This document shows, one piece after another, positions 48,701 to 58,665 of a stretch of DNA of 64,000 nt (position 1 is the stretch's first letter; the number at the start of each line of letters is the position of its first letter). Where the stretch lies: the NCBI RefSeq assembly GCF_932526225.1, contig NC_064038.1:3782001-3846000 (forward strand). The letters are read 5' to 3'. Below the pieces are notes generated by a model. It saw only the letters and a program-made list of their open reading frames with translations, ran no database searches and was not told where the DNA came from. The translations under genes and the position numbers were made by a program. The stretch comes from Nematostella vectensis (lineage: Eukaryota > Cnidaria > Anthozoa > Actiniaria > Edwardsiidae).

Positions 48701-51377
48701 CTCGTGTATCCCTGACTTACTGACAAACTTGCCAAAATGCTCCCGTGTATCTCTGACTTACTGATAAGCTTACTGACGTGTTCTCGTGTTTCTGTGACTT
48801 ACTGACAACTTGTCCACGTGGCCATAATGAACTTGCAGCATCAGGTACTTGACATCTGAATCTTGACCCACTTTAAATGCGACTCCTGCAAGAATAACCA
48901 CGAAACGTCATTCTTCTCAATAAATTTGTGTGGGAAGACATTTTGTCTTGTTTCGGGGAACAATATATATTTTTGTTTCGAACCATTGAAAACGATTATA
49001 TACCCCTTATATATTACTAGGTTCGTGGCAAATGTCGTGCGAGAGAATTCCATCTATTTCTGCCTTCTTTGTCTTTCCCATCTTAGAGCCAGTCCTGGCC
49101 ACGCCCTTGTATTCTCACCTTCCGGGAGGTCCAGGCTTGGCGCGTTCCCTGCCCAAGCATACAGAATCTTCTTAGCAGATCCTTGGGCACACACCCCATT
49201 TTGCACATCGCCCATTTCACCGCAATTCCTATTTAAACAATTGCGTGGTGAGTAATGTTGAGAATTCAAATATCTGCTTTCAGAACTAAAGGCTGATCTG
49301 TGTACCTACCAGTGTGGGTCATTGCTAGCGGGACTCATTAAAGGCTGATCTGTGTACTTAGCAGTGTGGTTCATTGCTAGCGGGAGTCATTAAAGGCTGA
49401 TCTGTGTACTTACCAGTGTGGTTCATTGCTAGCGGGACTCATTAAAGGCTGATCTGTGTACCTACCAGTGTGGTTCATTCTTAGCGGGAGTTATTAAAGG
49501 CTAATCTATGTACTTACCAGTGTGGCTCATTGCTAGCGGGAGTCATTAAAGGCTGATCTGTGTACTTACCAGTGTGGTTCATTGCTAGCGGGAGTCATTA
49601 AAGGCTGATCTGTGTACCTACCAGTGTGGTTCATTCCTAACGGGAGTTATTAAAGGCTAATCTATGTACTTACCAGTGTGGGTCATTGCTAGCGGGAGTC
49701 ATTAAAGGCTGATCTGTGTACTTACCAGTGTGGCTCATTGCTAGCGGGAGTCGAGCATCCGAAGATAAGCATGTGATGAGCGGTGTGCATCTCAGCGTGG
49801 GGGTCATAACCGACTGAAACAATGCCACAAAAGCCTTACTAAACTGACCACTTAGACCCCGTGCCTAACCAAAAAATCGCAACAAAAGCTTACTAAATGA
49901 CCATTTAGACCCAATAACAAACAAAACAATCGCAATAAAACCTTACTAAACTGACCGTTAGGACCCCGTGCCAAATAAAACAAAATAAAGCAAAACCTTA
50001 TTGTACGTAACCATTTCCCTTCACTTTATGGCATCCATAGCAAATTTTTTTTCTCGATTGAAATAGCGTGAGGGAGATAAATCAACTCATACTAAAATGG
50101 TATGTTTTACTTTGTTTTCACAGGGGCGTAAATGTTCCCGATAGTCTAATTCTAAACATCGTGCATTCTAAACATCACGCAGATGCGCATTTACAACACA
50201 TATTTAAGGACCTCTTAAGGACCTTCCTTTCTATCGAACAGTGGATAGGGTCGTATCCCGCCTAATCCGGCTTGGGGCCCCTGTGCCTAGACTTGCCAAC
50301 TGTAATGGCTATCCTAAGTATTGGGGCCCCTGTGCCTAGACTTGCCAACTGTAATGGCTATCCTAAGTATTGGGGCCCCTGTGCCTAGACTTGCCAACTG
50401 TAATGGCTATCCTAAGTATTGGGGCCCCTGTACCTAGACTTGCCAACTGTAATGGCTATCCTAAGTATTGGGGCCCCTGTGCCTAGACTTGCCAACTGTA
50501 ATGGCTATCCTAAGTATTGGGGCCCCTGTGCCTAGACTTGCCAACTGTAATGGCTATCCTAAGTATTGGGGCCCCTGTACCTAGACTTGCCAACTGTAAT
50601 GGCTATCCTAAGTATTGGGGCCCCTGTGCCTAGACTTGCCAACTGTAATGGCTATCCTAAGTATTGGTTCCCCTGTGCCTAGACTTGCCAACTGTAATGG
50701 CTATCCTAAGTATTGGAGTCAACTGGTACGTGTTCTCGCCCCGAGGACTCAGGATATATGATTGCTGATGATGAATATTAAGTGTACAGAACCGATGAAT
50801 CAGCACTTACCTACATACGTATCTTTAGATGCGACCGGTAATGCTGTACAGAAGTAAGAGTCGTGCTGAAAACAAGAACTTTGTCTTTTAGAATTGTGTG
50901 TTTTCTGGGATATGAAGAATCAGAATCAGACTCTAGACATTGGTGCAACTTTACAGTTTCCCGTCCACAGAAAGGTAGGTATTTAGGATTTTTCGACGGC
51001 GGAGGGGCAAAGACGGCGCACACGCTGTATTTCTCTGCGCCCTAAAAAAAATGTGGTAGCGCTCGCTGACATCTTGCGTGTGCGCCGACCTCGACTCTCC
51101 GACCTCGGCCTCTTTTGAGGTAAGGCTTGGACGGGAAATTAGACAAAAGTATTGCATTAATGTTTCAAATACTCACCCTTACAGGATGAACATTTGGCAT
51201 CCTGATTTCAATGGAGTTGTCGCCTTTGTAGGGTATATTGTCGTTACCGTAGACCATGTCATCGTAGAGTTTATTTCTCTCAGCGTCGAAACCCCCAAGA
51301 TCCCCATAGAATGGAATCTTCGCATTGACAGCCACCGAGAGGAGAAGAAACGCGGAACCCCAACACGCAGGCCCCAT
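42737..51377 (-). CDS. PHM: Peptidylglycine alpha-hydroxylating monooxygenase (monofunctional PHM)
   Basis: Copper enzyme of the secretory pathway that hydroxylates C-terminal glycine, the first step of neuropeptide amidation. Thirteen exons on minus: 51177-51377, 50811-50865, 49726-49813, 49119-49228, 48803-48885, 46462-46516, 45393-45469, 45112-45195, 44624-44700, 44103-44153, 43956-44008, 43345-43400 and 42737-42774; about 343 residues. Exon 1 has a signal peptide (GPACWGSAFLLLSVAVNA) and IRMPNVHP; an ATG at 51398 adds seven residues. All copper ligands are visible: HTAHHMLIFGC (CuA pair), QVHYGHVD (third CuA His), RTHTHSLG (two CuB His) and DEMCNFYMM (CuB Met). Cysteine pairing also looks intact (DSYFC, AARC, final QYC). 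The protein ends at TAA just after the PHM core, so there is no PAL lyase domain. One junction is odd: after exon 5 the strong donor TCA|GTAAGT gives the wrong phase for exon 6, while a weak donor four bases later (A|GTCACA) restores it. Confidence 0.94.
45660..46000. repeat. GAGAC-rich degenerate repeat in PHM intron
   Basis: Repeated aatccgagac, ctgagaccg and gagactcg words without a fixed period, between the PHM exons ending at 45469 and starting at 46462. No coding content. Confidence 0.5.
46016..46392. repeat. ~38-bp repeat (acaggaaacccgataagaac) with inverted copy
   Basis: About eight copies of a unit containing cacaggaaacccg and aagaacgcctg. The first copy (46021-46045, aggcgttcttaccgggtttt) is in the opposite orientation, so the array can fold back on itself. 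Confidence 0.8.
46600..48800. repeat. 40-bp minisatellite derived from PHM exon 5 end and donor
   Basis: About 55 copies by length, with an exact 40-base step in the homogeneous part (for example tatccctgac at 47841 and 47881). On minus each unit holds TTTGTCA followed by GTAAGTCAGG, matching the exon end and donor at 48803 (AAGTTGTCA|GTAAGTCACAG). The array starts at that donor; the units nearest the exon are the most diverged and the distal ones nearly identical. Confidence 0.96.
49288..49725. repeat. 52-bp repeat derived from PHM exon 3 end and donor
   Basis: Starts at 49288, 49340, 49392, 49444, 49496, 49548, 49600, 49652 and 49704. On minus each unit contains the exon-end bases CTCCCGCTAGCAATGA..CCA, then CACTG and the consensus donor GTAAGTAC, repeating the exon end at 49726 about eight or nine times. 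Units differ at a few positions (gtgtac/tatgta, cattgc/cattcc). Confidence 0.96.
50274..50715. repeat. 49-bp tandem repeat in PHM intron 2
   Basis: About nine copies of ggggcccctgtgcctagact followed by tgccaactgtaatggctatcc and taagtatt, step 49 (50274, 50323). Very homogeneous. Unlike its neighbours, it shows no similarity to the flanking exon ends. Confidence 0.95.
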
Positions 51378-51399
51378 GGCTAGAGTACAGATGGACATG

Positions 51400-52329
51400 T
51401 TATGTAGTCTTGCTCACACTCATTTGACTTTGCGGTCCTCTAACAGGGCACGCGTCTGAGCAAAAGCGTTGTACGCTTGACCGTTTAGTCATGAAGTGTA
51501 TGCTTTACGTAGAATATTCGCTTCACTTAAGATGAATTTTAAATTTTGATTCGATATCTTATGAACCGCGAGTATTCTAAAACGCATCCCCATACAAAGT
51601 TGACTGGGTTACAAACCAGTATCAATATATTCAAATAGAAGCCAATTAGCACTCTTATATAAAGTAATATTTTCGCTTGGGGTGGAAGTAGTTAAGTTGT
51701 TGGTTTACAGTTTTATCAACTCAACTATTGTTCTTGAGTGGGCCATATTAATCCTTCAAAGGAAAGAAAATGCAGAAAATGGCCAATTAGTTGGTCATAT
51801 TGGTGGCTTTTTTTCTGCATTACACTAGACACGAATTGATAAACAGTTATTTATAATGTTAGTGACTCATTATTCGAAAATACGCAACCAATTCTTCAAC
51901 TGGGTGCTATATAGGAAGATAACCTGAGTTACATACCTCAGATATTTGGTATTTTGATGAAAGTAAATCGACTCTTTGATACCCTCTGACTAGTTTCTCT
52001 AGAAGTATGCGAGCAACACGAGTTTCAAGGATGGCTTCACTTTATGAGTTTCTACGGTTTGCTAGACTGCTTTTCAACAATGAATCCAGTCAATCTACGA
52101 AAGTTTATAGCCCAACCTAAAATAGTTTGCAACACAAACAATTTTATTGTTGAATAATTAAAAAAGATAAAAAAATTTTTTCTTAATTTAGAAAGATGAA
52201 GTAGAGAAGTTCCTCACGGATTTTGAATATAAATAATTCCCTGGAGGTTTGAGCAAATCATCAAGTTACACATCAACAAACCCTCTGAAGTTAATCACAG
52301 ACAGATGCACAACAACGCTGTAAAATTCT
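51400..52329. other. Likely PHM promoter region
   Basis: A/T-rich, no recognised exon or repeat. Upstream of PHM, with the 32-bp array beyond it. Confidence 0.35.
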
Positions 52330-55300
52330 ATGACAGTGCGCACTGTACAGACATTACCCAACAGACAGTGGTCACTGTACAGACATTACCCAACAGACAG
52401 TGGTCACTGTGCAGACATTACCCAACAGACAGTGCGCACTGTGCAGACATTGCCCAACAGACAGCGCGCACTGTACAGACATTACCCAACAGACAGCGCG
52501 CACTGTACAGACATTACCCAACAGACAGTGCGCACTGTACAGACATTACCCAACAGACAGTGTTCACTGTACAGACATTACCCAACAGACAGTGCGCACT
52601 GTGCAGACATTGCCCAACAGACAGTGCGCACTGTGCAGACATTGCCCAACAGACAGTGTTCACTGTACAGACATTACCCAACAGACAGTGCGCACTGTAC
52701 AGACATTACCCAACAGACAGTGCGCACTGTGCAGACATTACCCAACAGACAGTGTTCACTGTACAGACATTACCCAATAGACAGCGCGCACTGTACAGAC
52801 ATTACCCAACAGACAGTGCGCACTGTGCAGACATTGCCCAAGAGACAGTGTTCACTGTACAGACATTACCCAACAGACAGCGCGCACTGTACAGACATTA
52901 CCCAACAGACAGCGCGCACTGTGCAGACATTACCCAACAGACAGTGCGCACTGTACAGACATTACCCAACAGACAGTGCGCACTGTACATACATTACCCA
53001 ACAGACAGTGCGCGATGCACAGACATTACCCAACAGACAGTGCGCACTGTGCAGACATTGCCCAACAGACAGTGTTCACTGTGCAGACATTACCCAACAG
53101 ACAGTGCGCACTGTACAGACATTACCCAACAGACAGTGCGCACTGTACAGACATTGCCCAACAGACAGTGGTCACTGTACAGACATTGCCCAACAGACAG
53201 TGTTCACTGTACAGACATTACCCAACAGACAGTGCGCACTGTGCAGACATTACCCAACAGACAGTGTTCACTGTACAGACATTACCCAATAGACAGCGCG
53301 CACTGTACAGACATTACCCAACAGACAGTGCGCACTGTGCAGACATTGCCCAACAGACAGTGGTCACTGTACAGACATTACCCAACAGACAGCGCGCACT
53401 GTGCAGACATTACCCAACAGACAGTGCGCACTGTACAGACATTACCCAACAGACAGTGCGCACTGTGCAGACATTACCCAACAGACAGTGTTCACTGTAC
53501 AGACATTACCCAATAGACAGCGCGCACTGTACAGACATTACCCAACAGACAGTGCGCACTGTGCAGACATTGCCCAACAGACAGTGGTCACTGTACAGAC
53601 ATTACCCAACAGACAGCGCGCACTGTGCAGACATTACCCAACAGACAGTGTTCACTGTACAGACATTACCCAACAGACAGTGCGCACTGTACAGACATTA
53701 CCCAACAGACAGTGCGCACTGTGCAGACATTGCCCAACAGACAGTGTTCACTGTACAGACATTACCCAACAGACAGTGCGCACTGTACAGACATTACCCA
53801 ACAGACAGTGCGCACTGTGCAGACATTGCCCAACAGACAGTGTTCACTGTGCAGACATTACCCAACAGACAGTGCGCACTGTACAGACATTACCCAACAG
53901 ACAGTGTTCACTGTACAGACATTGCCCAACAGACAGTGGTCACTGTACAGACATTGCCCAACAGACAGTGTTCACTGTACAGACATTACCCAACAGACAG
54001 TGCGCACTGTGCAGACATTACCCAACAGACAGTGTTCACTGTACAGACATTACCCAATAGACAGCGCGCACTGTACAGACATTACCCAACAGACAGTGCG
54101 CACTGTGCAGACATTGCCCAACAGACAGTGGTCACTGTACAGACATTACCCAACAGACAGCGCGCACTGTGCAGACATTACCCAACAGACAGTGCGCACT
54201 GTACAGACATTACCCAACAGACAGCGCGCACTGTGCAGACATTACCCAACAGACAGTGTTCACTGTACAGACATTACCCAATAGACAGCGCGCACTGTAC
54301 AGACATTACCCAACAGACAGTGCGCACTGTGCAGACATTGCCCAACAGACAGTGGTCACTGTACAGACATTACCCAACAGACAGTGGTCACTGTACAGAC
54401 ATTACCCAACAGACAGCGCGCACTGTACAGACATTACCCAACAGACAGCGCGCACTGTGCAGACATTACCCAACAGACAGTGTTCACTGTACAGACATTG
54501 CCCAACAGACAGTGGTCACTGTACAGACATTACCCAACAGACAGCGCGCACTGTACAGACATTACCCAACAGACAGTGTTCACTGTACAGACATTGCCCA
54601 ACAGACAGTGGTCACTGTACAGACATTACCCAACAGACAGCGCGCACTGTACAGACATTACCCAACAGACAGCGCGCACTGTGCAGACATTACCCAACAG
54701 ACAGCGCGCACTGTGCAGACATTACCCAACAGACAGCGCGCACTGTACAGACATTACCCAACAGACAGCGCGCACTGTGCAGACATTACCCAACAGACAG
54801 TGTTCACTGTACAGACATTGCCCAACAGACAGTGGTCACTGTACAGACATTACCCAACAGACAGCGCGCACTGTACAGACATTACCCAACAGACAGTGTT
54901 CACTGTACAGACATTGCCCAACAGACAGTGGTCACTGTACAGACATTACCCAACAGACAGCGCGCACTGTGCAGACATTACCCAACAGACAGTGTTCACT
55001 GTACAGACATTGCCCAACAGACAGTGTTCACTGTACAGACATTACCCAACAGACAGTGCGCACTGTACAGACATTACCCAACAGACAGTGCGCACTGTGC
55101 AGACATTACCCAACAGACAGTGTTCACTGTACAGACATTACCCAATAGACAGCGCGCACTGTACAGACATTACCCAACAGACAGTGCGCACTGTGCAGAC
55201 ATTGCCCAAGAGACAGTGTTCACTGTACAGACATTACCCAACAGACAGCGCGCACTGTACATACATTACCCAACAGACAGTGCGCGATGCACAGACATTA

Positions 55301-55672
55301 CCCAACAGACAGTGCGCACTGTACAGACATTACCCAACAGACAGCGCGCACTGTGCAGACATTACCCAACAGACAGTGTTCACTGTACAGACATTACCCA
55401 ACAGACAGCGCGCACTGTACAGACATTACCCAACAGACAGTGCGCACTGTGCAGACATTACCCAACAGACAGTGTTCACTGTACAGACATTACCCAACAG
55501 ACAGCGCGCACTGTGCAGACATTACCCAACAGACAGTGCGCACTGTACAGACATTACCCAACAGACAGTGCGCACTGTACATACATTACCCAACAGACAG
55601 TGCGCGATGCACAGACATTACCCAACAGACAGTGCGCACTGTACAGACATTACCCAACAATGTGCAGAATAC
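52330..55672. repeat. 32-bp minisatellite with a palindromic core, ~100 copies
   Basis: The unit is acagacattacccaacag followed by acagtgcgcactgt with overlap, 32 bases. ACAGTGCGCACTGT is a perfect palindrome in the commonest variant. Variation is limited to a few sites: the palindrome centre (gcgc, gttc, ggtc, or cagcgcgc), gta/gca before gacatt, and tta/ttg before ccc. A rarer variant with gcgcgatgcac recurs at about 52985-53020, 55255-55295 and 55575-55610, showing larger duplications. With no stops in most units, all three plus frames stay open for hundreds of codons. It lies between PHM and the GPCR; copy number is estimated from length. Confidence 0.97.
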
Positions 55673-55692
55673 AAACACAAAAGAATGATTGG

Positions 55693-55698
55693 TTTATT
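55693..55698 (-). promoter_or_regulatory. Poly(A) signal for the GPCR gene
   Basis: tttatt on plus is AATAAA on minus, about 125 bases past the GPCR stop and about 20 bases before the edge of the 32-bp array, into which the transcript end may run. Confidence 0.45.
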
Positions 55699-55822
55699 TA
55701 ACCCGCTGCAATATGATAGATAATAAACAGATAGATAAATAAATGAATTGATAAAAAAATGAATAAGAAAAGAAACAAACAAACATCATAGATAATTATC
55801 TTGAAAACGAGTAAAATTTGTC

Positions 55823-56977
55823 TCAAATTTCTGAAAAATCTCTTAATTTACTGTCGTTTGATTGTCTTCGCGTCACCTCGAGCATGGACTTCAAATTAAC
55901 AGATATTGATCTATTTCTACTGGTTTGTGGAAAGCGCCCATTTAGCGATGTCTTCCTAGACTCGCATTCGTGACTTTGATGCTTAATTCGGATAAGAATG
56001 CATCTATCAAAGAAGCTCCTAGCCCTCATCCCCCGACAGCACGGTGATTTATAGAAGTTCAAGATTCTCCGAGAAAAGTATCGCTGTCTGGCGGCATAAA
56101 TGATTGGTTTGACGAAGCAATGACTCCACATGACTATCTTAAACGTCGAAGCCAAGCCCTCTGGGATCGTGATGGCCTGGAAGCCTACCAATAACATCGT
56201 AAAGCATGCCGGGAAAACTTGAAGAAGACTGGTAATGATGACGTACATGGAGGTGTAAGCTGACTTGGCGTAGACTTGAATGGCGATCTTTTGTGCATTT
56301 GACATAGCGCATGGGCAAATCCTGTGCTTTTTGTCGCGAGTAACTCGAAATATTTTCTTGAAACAGAACAAGATAACAAGTAGAGGAATTGCCACGAATA
56401 GGGTACAAATCAAGATTATAACTCCCAGTTCTATTTGACCAGTAGGATAAAGAAATTCTTGTCCGCATACAAAAAAACCTGGAAAGTAAACAAGGATAAC
56501 TTTGTCGCTGAGCAGTGCCAGAAGTGGCAGGCCGGGAAGAAGCGCTAAAGCCCACACAAATACCACAACGTATATAGCTTTTTTCCGGCTGATTTTATGA
56601 TGGGCCGGGTGAACAATCGCAAAATACCGATCTATTCCGATAACCGTTAAGTTTAGTACTGTGATAGCCGTCAAGTACATGTTCAGGAACGCATTAACAG
56701 CGCACATAATATCTCCAAGTCGCCATCCGCCACAAGCGACAGAAATCAACGCACAAGGAATCACGAATACCGTGGTGCCCAAGTCGGCAACACTTTGGCT
56801 CAGAATGAGCGTGTTTGTCGGCGTCTGCATTCGAGAATCCGAATAGATCCCGAGCATGATGAGCGTGTTTGCAACGGCTGAGACAACGATTATTATGACC
56901 AGCAGTATTGCTAATATTGGTTGCGTAGCCTCCACGGCTGTTGCTTCGATGAAGCTGGCATTCAGTGTGCCCTTCAT
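55823..56977 (-). CDS. Rhodopsin-class G protein-coupled receptor, intronless
   Basis: A single 384-codon frame with seven hydrophobic segments, so an integral plasma-membrane receptor. The N-terminus has an N-glycosylation site (NAS, residues 6-8). TM1 has the ANTLIML Asn region; TM2 has SVADL with the conserved Asp; TM3 starts with the disulfide Cys (IMCAV, Cys 92) and ends with IDRYFAI (DRY 116-118). TM4 has Trp 142. Cys 171 in loop 2 is the disulfide partner. TM5 has VAIPLL (Pro 198). TM6 has LLQVFPACF, keeping Pro but lacking the usual Trp. TM7 ends KPIIYAARQRYF, a variant of NPxxY with Lys for Asn. The tail has a CC pair (313-314) for palmitoylation and many Ser/Arg. The pattern fits cnidarian-expanded amine/peptide-like class A receptors; the ligand is unknown. 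Start chosen at the first Met before TM1. Confidence 0.95.
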   Translation of the reverse strand: MKGTLNASFIEATAVEATQPILAILLVIIIVVSAVANTLIMLGIYSDSRMQTPTNTLILSQSVADLGTTVFVIPCALISVACGGWRLGDIMCAVNAFLNMYLTAITVLNLTVIGIDRYFAIVHPAHHKISRKKAIYVVVFVWALALLPGLPLLALLSDKVILVYFPGFFVCGQEFLYPTGQIELGVIILICTLFVAIPLLVILFCFKKIFRVTRDKKHRICPCAMSNAQKIAIQVYAKSAYTSMYVIITSLLQVFPACFTMLLVGFQAITIPEGLASTFKIVMWSHCFVKPIIYAARQRYFSRRILNFYKSPCCRGMRARSFFDRCILIRIKHQSHECESRKTSLNGRFPQTSRNRSISVNLKSMLEVTRRQSNDSKLRDFSEI

Positions 56978-58454
56978 CTTTTAAGATTTCTGTGTAGTTA
57001 TTTGTTTTTTCGGGCTATGGATTCGCTTTGATGTTTGAGTCCTTGAGTGTGCGTCTTCTGGTTCGTTGTTATATCACATCCTAATCACCTGAAAATATTT
57101 AGAATATTTCAATTGTATGCGAGCAACAACCATGACAACAATTTTCTGTCAATCATTTGTGACGTTTTCTTTGGCGTCAGAAATTTGCGTCGAACATTTG
57201 TGTCACCGTTTCTTACTGTCATTTTTTCCATGTCAGCCTTTTGCCTTTACTCAATGTAAGAAAAATGGTACGCCGCCGTGTGTATTCGATGTCATGCGTT
57301 CATAGCGACTCAAATGTTCCACTTCTCTATGTGAGAAAAAAAAGAAACGGAACAAAATACCCAGTTGTTCTATCACCAAAAATCAATTAAATACGTTTGA
57401 ATAAACTTGTGTACGGAAATTGTTGATCTATTAAGGTTGATTGATTAGGTTTTATTGTACTTTTCCTTGCACATGAAGAGATGGACAATTTCAAATCTAT
57501 TTGTTGTGTAAATTGTGTAATTAAAAAACCATAACGGAAGTTGTTGAATAAGACAGTTCTTCATAGAAGTGTTTTTTTTTCTTGGTAATTTCCTATCGAC
57601 ATAGTAGTTGTTTACAAGCAAAACGGTCCGTGAACTCTTCTTTTTCAATTTAATTTGGAATTTTTCGTCATCAGTAAAGAAAACAAAACGCAGGAAAGAC
57701 ACCCAAACATAACCCGACACCAGCTTTCGTTACATTGTGGCTCACAACTCCCTGATTGTGGTAAAACTTTAGATCCCAGGTAAACAATTTTGATTAGATT
57801 TTGTTTTTCCCTTTTTATTCCTTCTATAGACAGTTGCATTTAATGAATGCTGGGCCGACGTGTAAGTAAATCTCTTTCCTGCCGTAATCTGTTTCCCACT
57901 GACCGTAGGGTATATTTCCTACCGATTAACACGTTCACGAACCACTTGGGGGTGCAAGGTATTTTTTTAAAACAATGATAGAATGAATACGAAGAAACCT
58001 AAAAATAGTAGAACACGTTTGAAAAACGGGTAATAATTAACCGGGATAACAAGTTTTGCAAACAAAATTGGTAATGCTTACTGAGACGCAGGCCAAAGCG
58101 CTGCAAAGCTTGAATAGATAGATATAAAGATAAGATAACTTTATCATTCCGCCAGAGGTATCTCAAGAATCTAAATATATTACAATATCATTAATTTAGT
58201 ATCATTAATTTGTGAAAACCATATAAATGCATTAATAAAAAAGATTGATAAGTTAATAATAAAAAAAATGATATATCAATATATATATTATTCTCTCAAA
58301 CGCCATCAACCACATTACTGTCTATTTTCAAGAAAATTTATGTAGTCTGTTTGGCTTAGAATTCTATTCGTGGGAGGGATACCTGTAAGCAGAACATACA
58401 TTAACGCAAATTAGAACATATTCGTGATCACAGTTATATGAGTTATAGAGTTCA
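56978..58454. other. Intergenic stretch upstream of the GPCR
   Basis: A/T-rich; short frames on both strands have no recognisable content. No repeat with clear period. The first several hundred bases are the likely GPCR promoter. Confidence 0.4.
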
Positions 58455-58665
58455 TCGAGGAATGAACCCTCCCCCTCCCCCCTAGAGCCATTGAGCGATG
58501 ACCCGAGCCCCCCCCCCCCCCCCCCGTACGACCATTGAGAAATGAACCCTCCCCCCCTCCCCCCCTAGAGCCATTGAGCAATGGCCCGAGCCCCCCCGTA
58601 CGACCATTGAGAAATGAACCCTCCCCCCCCTCCCCCCCCGCATCCCCCCCCTTCAGCCATTGAGC
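58455..58665. repeat. C-rich repeat (gagccattgagcaatgaccc), left part
   Basis: Two or three copies of a unit holding gaaccctcccc, agagccattgagc, atgacccgagccccccc and gtacgaccattgaga. Long C runs vary in length. The same words resume at 60695-60838 beyond the reverse transcriptase relic. Confidence 0.85.

Noticed and set aside
46600-48800. CRISPR-like array
   Set aside because: Units are contiguous direct repeats without unique spacers, in a eukaryotic intron; the same holds for the other arrays.
52305-55723. Very long plus-strand open frames (up to 915 codons) that could look like a repeat protein gene
   Set aside because: They arise from a 32-bp unit lacking stops in all frames, three frames are open at once, and the same peptide appears shifted in each. 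No start context, splice site or domain.
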